NCBI GenBank assembly: GCA_002425415.1
Contig: DIMG01000001.1
Span: 1 to 41,168, forward strand
Direction of reading: 5' to 3'
DNA length: 41,168 nucleotides
From: Micavibrio sp. UBA5572
Lineage (GTDB): Bacteria; Pseudomonadota; Alphaproteobacteria; Micavibrionales; Micavibrionaceae
Shown here: piece after piece, positions 32,654-40,458 of the stretch
Position numbering within the stretch: the first letter of the stretch is position 1
Layout: each line of letters starts with the position of its first letter
Made by a program: the position numbers and the translations under genes
Notes under the pieces: model-generated
What the model was told of the DNA's origin: nothing
The model's database searches: none
Seen by the model: the letters and a program-made list of their open reading frames with translations, nothing else

Positions 32654-35266
32654 ATGGATTTTGAACGGTTTAGCGAAAAACTGCGGGCTCTTTTGCAAAA
32701 AGCACAAACTTTGGCCATGCGCTCTGACCATCAATCGTTGGAGCCTGAACATATTCTCAAAGTCATGCTGGAAGATGAGGATGCTCAAGTCCAGCGTTTA
32801 ATTAAAGCGGCAGGCGGAGACTCTTCACGTCTTAAAAAAGATATTGAAACCGCATTGGCAAAGCTACCCGCTGTTCATGGCCCGGGGGCTGGCGGCCTTC
32901 GTCTTTCCAGTGACCTTTCCAAAATTTTTGATTCTGCAATGCAATTGGCAGAAAAAGCAGGCGATAAATTCCTGACGACTGAACGTTTGTTGCAAGCCAT
33001 GACACTTGCCCCCAAAACAAGCGACATAGCAGGGCATTTGCAAGATGCTGGCGTTACCGCCAATGACATGAACACAGCCATCAATGATCTTCGTAAAGGG
33101 CGCACCGCCGATAGTGCCAGTGCCGAAGATACATTCGATAGTTTGAATAAATATGCGCGGGATATGACCGCATTGGCGCGGGAAGGAAAACTTGATCCTG
33201 TTATTGGGCGCGATGAAGAAATTCGCCGTACCATTCAGGTTCTTTCACGCCGCAGTAAAAATAACCCTGTTCTGATTGGAGAACCTGGCGTGGGTAAAAC
33301 AGCCATCATTGAAGGCTTGGCACAACGCATTGTGAATGGGGACGTGCCGGAATCTTTACGCAATAAAAAATTGATGTCACTTGATCTCGGCAGTCTGATC
33401 GCCGGAGCAAAATTCCGTGGTGAATTCGAAGAACGACTGAAAGCTGTTCTTGATGAAATTCGCAACGCATCAGGTGAAGTTGTCCTGTTTCTTGACGAAC
33501 TTCATACCTTGGTTGGAGCTGGTAAGGCCGATGGTGCAATGGATGCATCCAATATGCTCAAACCTGCACTGGCGCGCGGCGAACTCCACATGGTCGGGGC
33601 AACAACACTTGATGAATACCGCAAGCATATCGAAAAAGACGCTGCTCTTGCTCGGCGTTTCCAGCCTGTCTTTGTGAGTGAGCCGACCGTTGAAGATACA
33701 ATTTCAATTTTGCGTGGCCTGAAAGAAAAATATGAAGTCCATCACGGTGTCAGAATTACCGATGCCGCAATTGTTTCGGCGGCACAATTATCCAATCGCT
33801 ATATCACCGACCGGTTTTTGCCGGACAAAGCCATTGATCTTGTTGATGAAGCCTCTTCACGGTTGCGGATGCAAGTGGATTCAAAACCGGAAGATATTGA
33901 TGAGCTGGATCGTCGGATTATCCAGTTGAAAATTGAACGTGAAGCTTTGAAAAAAGAGTCGGACGCTGCATCAAAAGACAGGTTGAAAGCTCTGGAAACT
34001 GAACTCAAAGATTTAGAAGATAAATCCGCAGGTATGACCGCCCAATGGCAAGCCGAAAAGGAAAAAGTTTCAAAAGGTCAGCGGCTTACCGAAGAGCTTG
34101 ATCGTGCCAGAATTGAATTGGAACAGGCTGAACGTGGCGGTGATTGGGCTAAAGCCGGAGAAATCAAATACGGTAAAATTCCACAACTTGAAGCCGATTT
34201 AAAAACAGCAGCGGAAACGTCTGCCAAAAATATGATTAATGAGGAAGTCACACCGGATGATATTGCCAGTATCGTCAGCCGATGGACAGGGATTCCGGTT
34301 GATAAAATGATGGCAAGCGAGAATAAAAAACTTCTTGAAATGGAAACAAAACTTGAAGAGCGTGTTGTCGGTCAACACGAAGCGGTAAAAGCTGTGTCCG
34401 CTGCTATTCGTCGGTCACGTGCTGGATTGCAGGATCCTCATCGTCCAATAGGATCATTCCTGTTTTTGGGGCCTACCGGTGTCGGAAAAACAGAGTTGAC
34501 GAAAACTCTGGCAGAATTTTTATTTGATGATGATACTGCTCTTATTCGTCTGGATATGTCCGAATACATGGAAAAACATTCTGTCTCCAGAATGATTGGG
34601 GCGCCTCCGGGCTATGTCGGATATGATGAAGGCGGCGCGTTAACTGAATCCGTTCGCCGCCGTCCGTATCAGGTGGTTTTGTTCGACGAGATTGAAAAAG
34701 CCCATCCCGATGTTTTTAATGTGCTGTTGCAAGTTCTTGATGACGGACGTTTGACCGACGGGCAGGGTCGAACCGTTGATTTTAGTAACACCGTTTTAAT
34801 TATGACTTCGAATCTCGGGGCAGAACATCTCGCCAATCAGGAAGAGGGGGACGATGTAGAATCTGTGCGCGGAGCCGTCATGGACATGGTGCGTAAATTC
34901 TTCCGCCCTGAATTTCTCAATCGTTTGGATGAAATTTTGCTGTTCCGTAGGTTGGGACGGGCTCAAATGTCGGGTATTGTTGAAATCCAGCTTGGTAATT
35001 TGCGGAAACTTCTGGCTGGACGTCGTATGGTTCTGGAATTGGACGAAAAGTCCAAACTCTGGCTGGCAGAACGGGGTTATGATCCTGTGTACGGGGCAAG
35101 GCCTCTGAAACGAGCCATTCAGACCAATTTGCAAAACAATCTGGCTGAAATGATTCTGCGGGGCGAAATTTCGGACGGGGCAACCATTTATACAACAACG
35201 GGTGCAAACGGCTTGGAATTTACAATTGAGAACGAAGGGAAGAGGGGTAAGAAGTCTGCTGCTTGA
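32654..35266 (+). CDS. clpB: Disaggregase chaperone ClpB
   Basis: Hsp100 ATPase that unfolds aggregated proteins with DnaK. It has the N-terminal double Clp_N domain (about 1-150), AAA1 with Walker A GEPGVGKTA (209-217), a coiled-coil middle domain (about 400-525, with KGQRLTEELDRARIELEQAERGGDW within it) that marks ClpB rather than ClpA or ClpC, and AAA2 with GPTGVGKTE (606-614). I use the ATG at 32654 with an AAGGA site nine bases upstream, giving 870 residues; a TTG two codons earlier is also open. No sigma-32-like promoter was evident upstream. Confidence 0.97.
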   Translation: MDFERFSEKLRALLQKAQTLAMRSDHQSLEPEHILKVMLEDEDAQVQRLIKAAGGDSSRLKKDIETALAKLPAVHGPGAGGLRLSSDLSKIFDSAMQLAEKAGDKFLTTERLLQAMTLAPKTSDIAGHLQDAGVTANDMNTAINDLRKGRTADSASAEDTFDSLNKYARDMTALAREGKLDPVIGRDEEIRRTIQVLSRRSKNNPVLIGEPGVGKTAIIEGLAQRIVNGDVPESLRNKKLMSLDLGSLIAGAKFRGEFEERLKAVLDEIRNASGEVVLFLDELHTLVGAGKADGAMDASNMLKPALARGELHMVGATTLDEYRKHIEKDAALARRFQPVFVSEPTVEDTISILRGLKEKYEVHHGVRITDAAIVSAAQLSNRYITDRFLPDKAIDLVDEASSRLRMQVDSKPEDIDELDRRIIQLKIEREALKKESDAASKDRLKALETELKDLEDKSAGMTAQWQAEKEKVSKGQRLTEELDRARIELEQAERGGDWAKAGEIKYGKIPQLEADLKTAAETSAKNMINEEVTPDDIASIVSRWTGIPVDKMMASENKKLLEMETKLEERVVGQHEAVKAVSAAIRRSRAGLQDPHRPIGSFLFLGPTGVGKTELTKTLAEFLFDDDTALIRLDMSEYMEKHSVSRMIGAPPGYVGYDEGGALTESVRRRPYQVVLFDEIEKAHPDVFNVLLQVLDDGRLTDGQGRTVDFSNTVLIMTSNLGAEHLANQEEGDDVESVRGAVMDMVRKFFRPEFLNRLDEILLFRRLGRAQMSGIVEIQLGNLRKLLAGRRMVLELDEKSKLWLAERGYDPVYGARPLKRAIQTNLQNNLAEMILRGEISDGATIYTTTGANGLEFTIENEGKRGKKSAA

Positions 35267-35395
35267 ACTTTATACCCTTTTATTTTCATATTCTCAGTAT
35301 TTATTCATTGTCTTGATTGTTCAACACAACAATTTGCGGTACATTTTGAATGTATCACAATTGATTCATCCAACAACAACCAAAGATTTCCAGAT

Positions 35396-36046
35396 ATGTC
35401 ACGCGCCATTAAAATATTTACATTGCTTCTTATGATTTCCCTGACCTCTTGTTCGACAGTCACAGAAGGGTCGATGCAGCAAGTGACATTTGAAACGCCG
35501 AATGCCGAAGGAGCAATATGTACGGCTGAGATTGGTGTGAACCGTCTGAAATATATTATTAGACCTCCACAAACCGTTTGGATTAAAAAATCATCAAATG
35601 ACATGTCCGTATCGTGTGAAGCTTCCGGATTGAGGGAAATGAAAAAAATTGTTGAATCAAAAACGGCTCCGTCAACGTTTTTGAATGTCTTTAATGGCAT
35701 ATTGCCCGGTGCGGTTATCGATGGAGATTCTGGCGCAATGTATAAATACCCTGAAAAAGTTGTCATTGATTTTGCTGGTATTGTGGCAACGTCACAACCA
35801 ATGCCCCCCTACCATAATCTGGATGGACTAAATCCCACCCACGAATCCACGGTTGAAGACATGGGGCCAGATACTCCGGCGATCAGACAAGATTCGATTG
35901 ATAAAATACGTCATGACGAGGCTTACGATCAATTTAAACGTGAGCAGGCCGAAGCTGCAGCTCTTGAAGCAGAAAAGCAATCCCGCATAGATTCTCTTGA
36001 CGGTGGGTTCTATGGGGATAAAGGGGCAAGCAAGGGCACACACTAA
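35396..36046 (+). CDS. Putative outer-membrane or periplasmic lipoprotein
   Basis: A 216-residue protein with a lipoprotein signal: LTSC lipobox with the modified Cys at residue 19, then STVTEGSMQQVTFETPNAEGAICT. This beginning, together with FNGILPGAVIDGDSGAMYKYPEKVVIDF around 100-125, resembles a widespread proteobacterial lipoprotein family of unknown function with a GG-x-GAVxDxxSGAM segment. The end (about 160-216) is charged and helical. It precedes the Mur-type ligase gene by one base and probably shares its transcript, though the 35267-35395 upstream region shows no clear promoter. Confidence 0.8.
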   Translation: MSRAIKIFTLLLMISLTSCSTVTEGSMQQVTFETPNAEGAICTAEIGVNRLKYIIRPPQTVWIKKSSNDMSVSCEASGLREMKKIVESKTAPSTFLNVFNGILPGAVIDGDSGAMYKYPEKVVIDFAGIVATSQPMPPYHNLDGLNPTHESTVEDMGPDTPAIRQDSIDKIRHDEAYDQFKREQAEAAALEAEKQSRIDSLDGGFYGDKGASKGTH

Positions 36047-36047
36047 C

Positions 36048-37475
36048 ATGGGATCCTATTTTTTCTGTGGAATTGGAGGCAGCGGGATGCTGCCTCTGGC
36101 TTTGATACTGACCGGACAATCTGTAAAAATAACGGGTTCGGATCGATCATACGATCAAGGAAGAACACCGAAAAAATTTGAATGGTTAAAATCCCAAGGG
36201 ATAGAAATTGTTCCCCAAGATGGGAAAAGTTTGACCACAGACTACGAAGCGTTAATTATTTCCTCGGCGATCGAAGACTCTATTCCTGAAGTCGCAAAAG
36301 CCAAGGATCTTGGAATACCGATTATCAAACGCGCCGAATTACTGGCTAGTCTTTTTAACAAGGCACGCATCAGTATTGCAATTGGTGGCACCAGTGGAAA
36401 ATCAACAACGACAGGTATGCTGACTTGGATCATGTTCGAGGCTCAAAAAGATCCAACCGTTATGAACGGTGCAAATTTTCTTAATTTTGTGAGTCCTGCC
36501 AGACCTTATGCCTCATCACTGGTCGGAGATCCCGATCTTTTTGTTTCCGAATGTGATGAAAGTGACGGTTCGATTATTCTTTATCATCCAACAATTGCAG
36601 TGTTGAATAATATTGCTCTTGACCACAAACCGATTGAAGACCTTGTTCCGATTTTCCGGACATTTCTTTTCCAATCCCAAAAACAGGTTCTTAATCTCCA
36701 GAACGAAACGATTTCCGAACAATTGGCTGATGAATTTTCTGCAACGGCGATCACAACGGGAATTAACCACCCGAGCGCTGATTTGAACGTCACGAATTAT
36801 GCCCCGACAGCAACAGGATCGAGCTCAACGATTGAAGACAGGCGAGGCAAGCAATCGTACACGCTTATTCTCAAAGTTCCGGGAAAGCATAATATCGAAA
36901 ATGCCCTCTCCGCTCTGGGGGCGGCTATTCAGGCAGGGATCGAATTGGAACAAGCAGTCAAGGCACTTGAGACTTTTTCCGGCGTTAAACGCAGATTAGA
37001 AAACATAGGAAATTATAATAATATCAATGTAATAGATGATTTCGCTCATAATCCGGATAAAGTAAAGGCTTCATTGTCCACATGTAATGAACATTTTGGT
37101 CGTTTGCTGATAATGTTTCAAATGCATGGTTATGGTCCTTTGAAGCTTATGAAAGATGATCTGATTTGTGCCTTTGTGGATGGTATGAAGAGTGGTGACA
37201 TTCTTTATATGCCTGATGTTTTATATCTGGGGGGGGCTACAGATAAATCCTATACCTCGCGCGATTTTATCAATGAAATCAACGAGAGGGGGGGCATTAA
37301 AAATATAAAAGGGGAGTGGCTTGAAACTCGTGAAGGGATATTAGCCAAACTTGTAAATGAAGCTCGCGCCGGTGACAGGATTATCATCATGGGTGCCCGT
37401 GATGATACGCTGTCAACATTTGCCCAAGACGTTTTAACGTCTCTGCAAAATCACGCCAGAAACTCACAGTCATGA
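36048..37475 (+). CDS. MurC/Mpl-like Mur ligase paralogue
   Basis: A 475-residue Mur-family ligase: an N-terminal Rossmann-like domain (GIGGSGMLPLALIL, TGSDRSYDQG), a central ATP domain with P-loop GGTSGKSTTTG (113-123), and a C-terminal domain with GKHNIENALSA (279-289) and DDFAHNPDKV (330-339). The layout is that of MurC and Mpl, which attach L-Ala, or recycled tripeptide, to UDP-MurNAc. The P-loop has TSGKS where MurC/Mpl have THGKT, and FAHNP replaces the FAHHP/YAHHP motif. So the substrate is uncertain: Mpl-like recycling or a specialised peptide or glycan. I use the ATG at 36048; its stop overlaps the rmlC start (ATGA). Confidence 0.8.
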   Translation: MGSYFFCGIGGSGMLPLALILTGQSVKITGSDRSYDQGRTPKKFEWLKSQGIEIVPQDGKSLTTDYEALIISSAIEDSIPEVAKAKDLGIPIIKRAELLASLFNKARISIAIGGTSGKSTTTGMLTWIMFEAQKDPTVMNGANFLNFVSPARPYASSLVGDPDLFVSECDESDGSIILYHPTIAVLNNIALDHKPIEDLVPIFRTFLFQSQKQVLNLQNETISEQLADEFSATAITTGINHPSADLNVTNYAPTATGSSSTIEDRRGKQSYTLILKVPGKHNIENALSALGAAIQAGIELEQAVKALETFSGVKRRLENIGNYNNINVIDDFAHNPDKVKASLSTCNEHFGRLLIMFQMHGYGPLKLMKDDLICAFVDGMKSGDILYMPDVLYLGGATDKSYTSRDFINEINERGGIKNIKGEWLETREGILAKLVNEARAGDRIIIMGARDDTLSTFAQDVLTSLQNHARNSQS

Positions 37476-38029
37476 CAACTATTTTTCCGACCTGCACCGA
37501 AATCAGTTTTCCAAAATTCACGGATCATCGCGGGTCATTCCGAACACTCTGGAAATATGACTCGGAGAAGAATGCTCCTGTTTTTATTCAAGATAATCTG
37601 GTGCATTCTGGAAAAGAAGGGACGTTACGGGGGCTGCATTTTCAAACCCCACCTTTTGCCCAAGGTAAATTTATAACGGTTCTAAAGGGTGGGATTTTGG
37701 ATGTGGTTGTTGACATCAGAAAAAACTCACCCGATTATGGACGGGTTCAAAGCAAAATCATCAATCAACATAATCATTTTGGGTTATTTATCCCCAAAGG
37801 TTTTGCTCATGGATATATAACCACGGAAAATGACACATTGGTTCTCTATAAAGTTGACGCGGCCTATTCTCCACAATCAGAACGTGGCATTCTTTGGAAT
37901 GACAGAATTTTAAACATCGATTGGGGGATTGGTGTAAACAGATCCATCATAGTATCGGAACGCGATCAGAAATGGCCGGAATTTTCAAACTTCCACACGC
38001 CTTTCACACAAGAGAGCAACGGAGAATAA
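37472..38029 (+). CDS. rmlC: dTDP-4-dehydrorhamnose 3,5-epimerase family protein
   Basis: Third step of dTDP-L-rhamnose synthesis; epimerises C3 and C5 of the keto sugar. The cupin-fold protein has RGLHFQ with catalytic His56, GGILDVVVDIRKNSPDYG, IPKGFAHGY, and YSPQSERGILWND with the conserved Tyr and Arg. The 185-residue length is normal. It overlaps the Mur-type ligase stop by 4 bp (ATGA) and is followed two bases later by rmlD. RmlA and RmlB are not in the window, so a full rhamnose pathway would need genes elsewhere; an epimerase for a related sugar is also possible. Confidence 0.9.
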   Translation: MTTIFPTCTEISFPKFTDHRGSFRTLWKYDSEKNAPVFIQDNLVHSGKEGTLRGLHFQTPPFAQGKFITVLKGGILDVVVDIRKNSPDYGRVQSKIINQHNHFGLFIPKGFAHGYITTENDTLVLYKVDAAYSPQSERGILWNDRILNIDWGIGVNRSIIVSERDQKWPEFSNFHTPFTQESNGE

Positions 38030-38031
38030 AA

Positions 38032-38913
38032 ATGAAAATCCTGTTATTGGGAGCAAGTGGTCAACTTGGCCAATCGATCTTGTCTGTAAAGAATGCAGCC
38101 GATCAAGGCTATTTGATCCCGACACATCAAGAATGCGATATATCGGATTATAAATCTTTGGAAGACTATATCACTCAACACGAAGACATTGCTCTGATAA
38201 TCAATGCGGCGGCTTACACAGATGTTACGGGTGCAGAAAAAGACCCCAAAACTGCAAATTTGATAAATGAACGTGGGGCATCTTTTATTGCAAGGCAATG
38301 CAAACTCTATAAAATTCCCCTCATTCATATTTCAACCGACTATATATTTGACGGAGCGCAACCAAAAGGGGTTGGTTATACTGAAACCGACAAGACCAAT
38401 CCTGTAAACACCTACGGGCAATCAAAACTCGGCGGCGAAAAAGCCATCCAAGCCACGCTGGATCACTATATTATTTTGCGCAGCAGTTGGATTTTTGGAC
38501 AAAATAATAATAATTTTCTTAAAACTGTTTTGCATTTGGCGCGGGAAAAGCAGGAACTTGAAATTATTGCCGATCAATTTGGTTCACCAACACCATCGGA
38601 TGATCTGGCGAATACTATCGTGATCCTGTCTAAAAAAATACTCAGCCAACCGGAAACTGTGGAGTGGGGGATTTATCATTATGCAGGCCAACCATCTGCT
38701 TCATGGTATGAACTGGCAGTCGAAATTGTAAACTGTGCGAAAGAAAAGGGGATATGCCCTCCGTCTGTTCAATTGAAAGCTGTCAAATCGCATGACGGAT
38801 ACTCGATTGTCAAGCGCCCACAGAACTCGGTGCTTGATTGTAAAAAAATTATGAATGTTTTTGGTATAGACCAGCCGGATTGGAAAAAAGCCATTGATAC
38901 AATCATAAAATAA
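38032..38913 (+). CDS. rmlD: dTDP-4-dehydrorhamnose reductase
   Basis: Last step of dTDP-L-rhamnose synthesis, NAD(P)H dependent. SDR-extended features are GASGQLG (7-13), INAAAYTDVTGAEKDP, HISTDYIFDG (STDYIFDG 101-108), and the catalytic Y128-x3-K132 in TYGQSKLGGEKA. The later part has VKRPQNSVLDCKKI, typical of RmlD (RPxxSxLd). I use the ATG at 38032 with a GGAGA site upstream, 293 residues. It ends the operon; a minus-strand mazG follows after 15 bp. Confidence 0.94.
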   Translation: MKILLLGASGQLGQSILSVKNAADQGYLIPTHQECDISDYKSLEDYITQHEDIALIINAAAYTDVTGAEKDPKTANLINERGASFIARQCKLYKIPLIHISTDYIFDGAQPKGVGYTETDKTNPVNTYGQSKLGGEKAIQATLDHYIILRSSWIFGQNNNNFLKTVLHLAREKQELEIIADQFGSPTPSDDLANTIVILSKKILSQPETVEWGIYHYAGQPSASWYELAVEIVNCAKEKGICPPSVQLKAVKSHDGYSIVKRPQNSVLDCKKIMNVFGIDQPDWKKAIDTIIK

Positions 38914-38928
38914 AATATCGCGTAGAGG

Positions 38929-39744
38929 TTATGCAGCTTTTTCCTTTGTTTTTTCTTTGGCTTTTTGCATATCCCAAAACCCTTCCCATTCATTCAAAGA
39001 AAGATCGGTCAGTGCTTTTCCCTGTGACTTGGCTTCTTGTTCCATACCACTAAAACGTTTGTAAAATTTGGCGTTACAAGACCTCATTGCTTCTTCGCAT
39101 TCAATGTCCAGACGACGGCTTAGATTAACCAGAGTAAAGAAAACATCCCCCAATTCTTCGGCTTGTTTCTGTTTGTTTCCGGAGTTGATTTCATCACGAA
39201 ATTCGTTGAGTTCCTCAATAACCTTATCAATAACATCTTCCGTTTGTACCCATTCAAATCCGACTTTTGCCGCTTTCTTCGAAAGTTTTTGCGCACGCAT
39301 TAAAGCCGGAAAATTCATCGGAATATCATCCAAAACGGATTTCTTTTCGGACAGTGATTTTTTTTCCTTATCTTTGGCAATTTGCCAGATTTTTAAAACC
39401 TCTTCGGAATTTTTTGCAACCTCGTCACCAAAAACATGGGGATGTCTGGACACCAACTTTTTATTCAAAGTATCAACCACATCGGAAAAGCAAAAAAGTG
39501 CCTCTTCTTCCGCCATACGAGAATGAAAAACAACCTGTAACAACAAATCGCCAAGCTCTTCTTTCAGGTGTTTCATATCACCACGATCAATGGCATCAGC
39601 CACTTCATAAGCTTCTTCAATCGTGCAAGGCACAATTGATTTGAATGTCTGTTCTATATCCCATGGACATCCGGTGTCTTTATCGCGCAATCGCGCCATA
39701 ATCTGAAGTAATTCATCCATAAGGGGGGTATTTTTTTCTGTCAT
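38929..39744 (-). CDS. mazG: Nucleoside triphosphate pyrophosphohydrolase MazG
   Basis: Hydrolyses NTPs and dNTPs to monophosphates and pyrophosphate; in E. coli it also affects ppGpp. The first MazG domain has RLRDKDTGCPWDIEQTF, EEAYEVADAIDRGDMKHLKEELGDLLLQVVFH; the second has IEELNEFRDEINSGNKQKQAEELGDVFFTLVNLSRR. I use the ATG at 39744 (MTEKNTPLMDELLQIMARL), which agrees with the family start and gives 271 residues; a TTG at 39810 in frame has an AAGG site but adds a hydrophobic, unconserved N-terminus. It is convergent with rmlD. Confidence 0.93.
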   Translation of the reverse strand: MTEKNTPLMDELLQIMARLRDKDTGCPWDIEQTFKSIVPCTIEEAYEVADAIDRGDMKHLKEELGDLLLQVVFHSRMAEEEALFCFSDVVDTLNKKLVSRHPHVFGDEVAKNSEEVLKIWQIAKDKEKKSLSEKKSVLDDIPMNFPALMRAQKLSKKAAKVGFEWVQTEDVIDKVIEELNEFRDEINSGNKQKQAEELGDVFFTLVNLSRRLDIECEEAMRSCNAKFYKRFSGMEQEAKSQGKALTDLSLNEWEGFWDMQKAKEKTKEKAA

Positions 39745-39817
39745 TCTTGTGTCATACACTGTCAACCACATGGATGCCAAGCAAAACAAAAAAATCTGCG
39801 AAATATTCAAAAAAACC

Positions 39818-39844
39818 TTGTTAATTCCATAACTGTGTTATAAA
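39818..39844 (+). promoter_or_regulatory. Possible promoter of the 39901 gene
   Basis: TTGTTA (39818-39823) and TATAAA (39839-39844), 15 bp apart, 57 bp before the start of the next gene. The spacing is short, so the match is weak. The region lies between divergent mazG and the small gene. Confidence 0.3.
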
Positions 39845-39900
39845 AGCGGCGAAATCAAAAAATTACTATTCATAACTAAGCTAAAACATAAGGAATTGGA

Positions 39901-40254
39901 ATGACTGAACAAACACAAGCAGCAGAAAATGAGTTGATCTATGCTGGCACTCTTCCTGGAACAGAAAGAAAAATCTATGTTTCCCCTCTGAAAATGAAAT
40001 GGGATGATGCAGTTAGGCTTGCTGTCAGCTTCACAACTGATGATAAACCAGCCGGATCGTTTGAACTTCCATCAGATCGGACGTTAAAAGCAGCATTCCA
40101 AAGCATGGCAAAGCTTGATGGATTGGATCCAAAGGGTAAGTACTGGACATCGTATAGCTTTTTGATGTGTTCAACGGTTCTGAGACCAGACGATGAAAAT
40201 GTCCGTCAAGTATCAAAAGATAAAAAATATTCAGTTTGTATTATTTCAAGATAA
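39901..40254 (+). CDS. Hypothetical small protein
   Basis: A 117-residue protein I do not recognise. It has no signal peptide or membrane segment and no clear motif. The features are an N-terminal acidic stretch, a strand-rich middle (AGTLPGTERKIYVSPLKMKWDDAVRLAVSF), and a Lys-rich end. An AAGGA site seven bases upstream supports the start, and a hairpin terminator follows at 40290. It stands alone between mazG and the pseudopilin-like gene. Confidence 0.7.
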   Translation: MTEQTQAAENELIYAGTLPGTERKIYVSPLKMKWDDAVRLAVSFTTDDKPAGSFELPSDRTLKAAFQSMAKLDGLDPKGKYWTSYSFLMCSTVLRPDDENVRQVSKDKKYSVCIISR

Positions 40255-40279
40255 AGTCCGGATCACATTATCGGATAAT

Positions 40280-40368
40280 CACCTTAATATGGCCGCGCAT
40301 TGCGCGGTCATTGTGTTTTCAGAGCATCGGTGGTTGCCCTATTTTTATTCAAATATACACCTTAATAT
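40280..40368 (+). repeat. Direct repeat of 11 bp in the intergenic region
   Basis: CACCTTAATAT occurs at 40280-40290 and again at 40358-40368, 78 bp apart, one copy just before a terminator hairpin and the other upstream of the next gene. It could be a paired regulator site or chance in AT-rich DNA. The 40321-40458 remainder holds no other gene and one GANTC site (40421-40425). Confidence 0.35.
40290..40320 (+). terminator. Hairpin terminator after the 39901 gene
   Basis: TGGCCGCGC (40290-40298), loop ATT, GCGCGGTCA (40302-40310), then TTGTGTTTTC. The stem is nearly perfect with one G-T pair and GC-rich; the T tail is interrupted but adequate. It ends the 39901 gene before the next transcription unit. 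Confidence 0.75.
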
Positions 40369-40458
40369 TGTGGGTAAGTTGTAAGTTTTCTATATTTTAA
40401 GAAGTTTATGTTATATTTTTGAATCGACTAATTTATTAAATCTGGGGATAGGATTATT

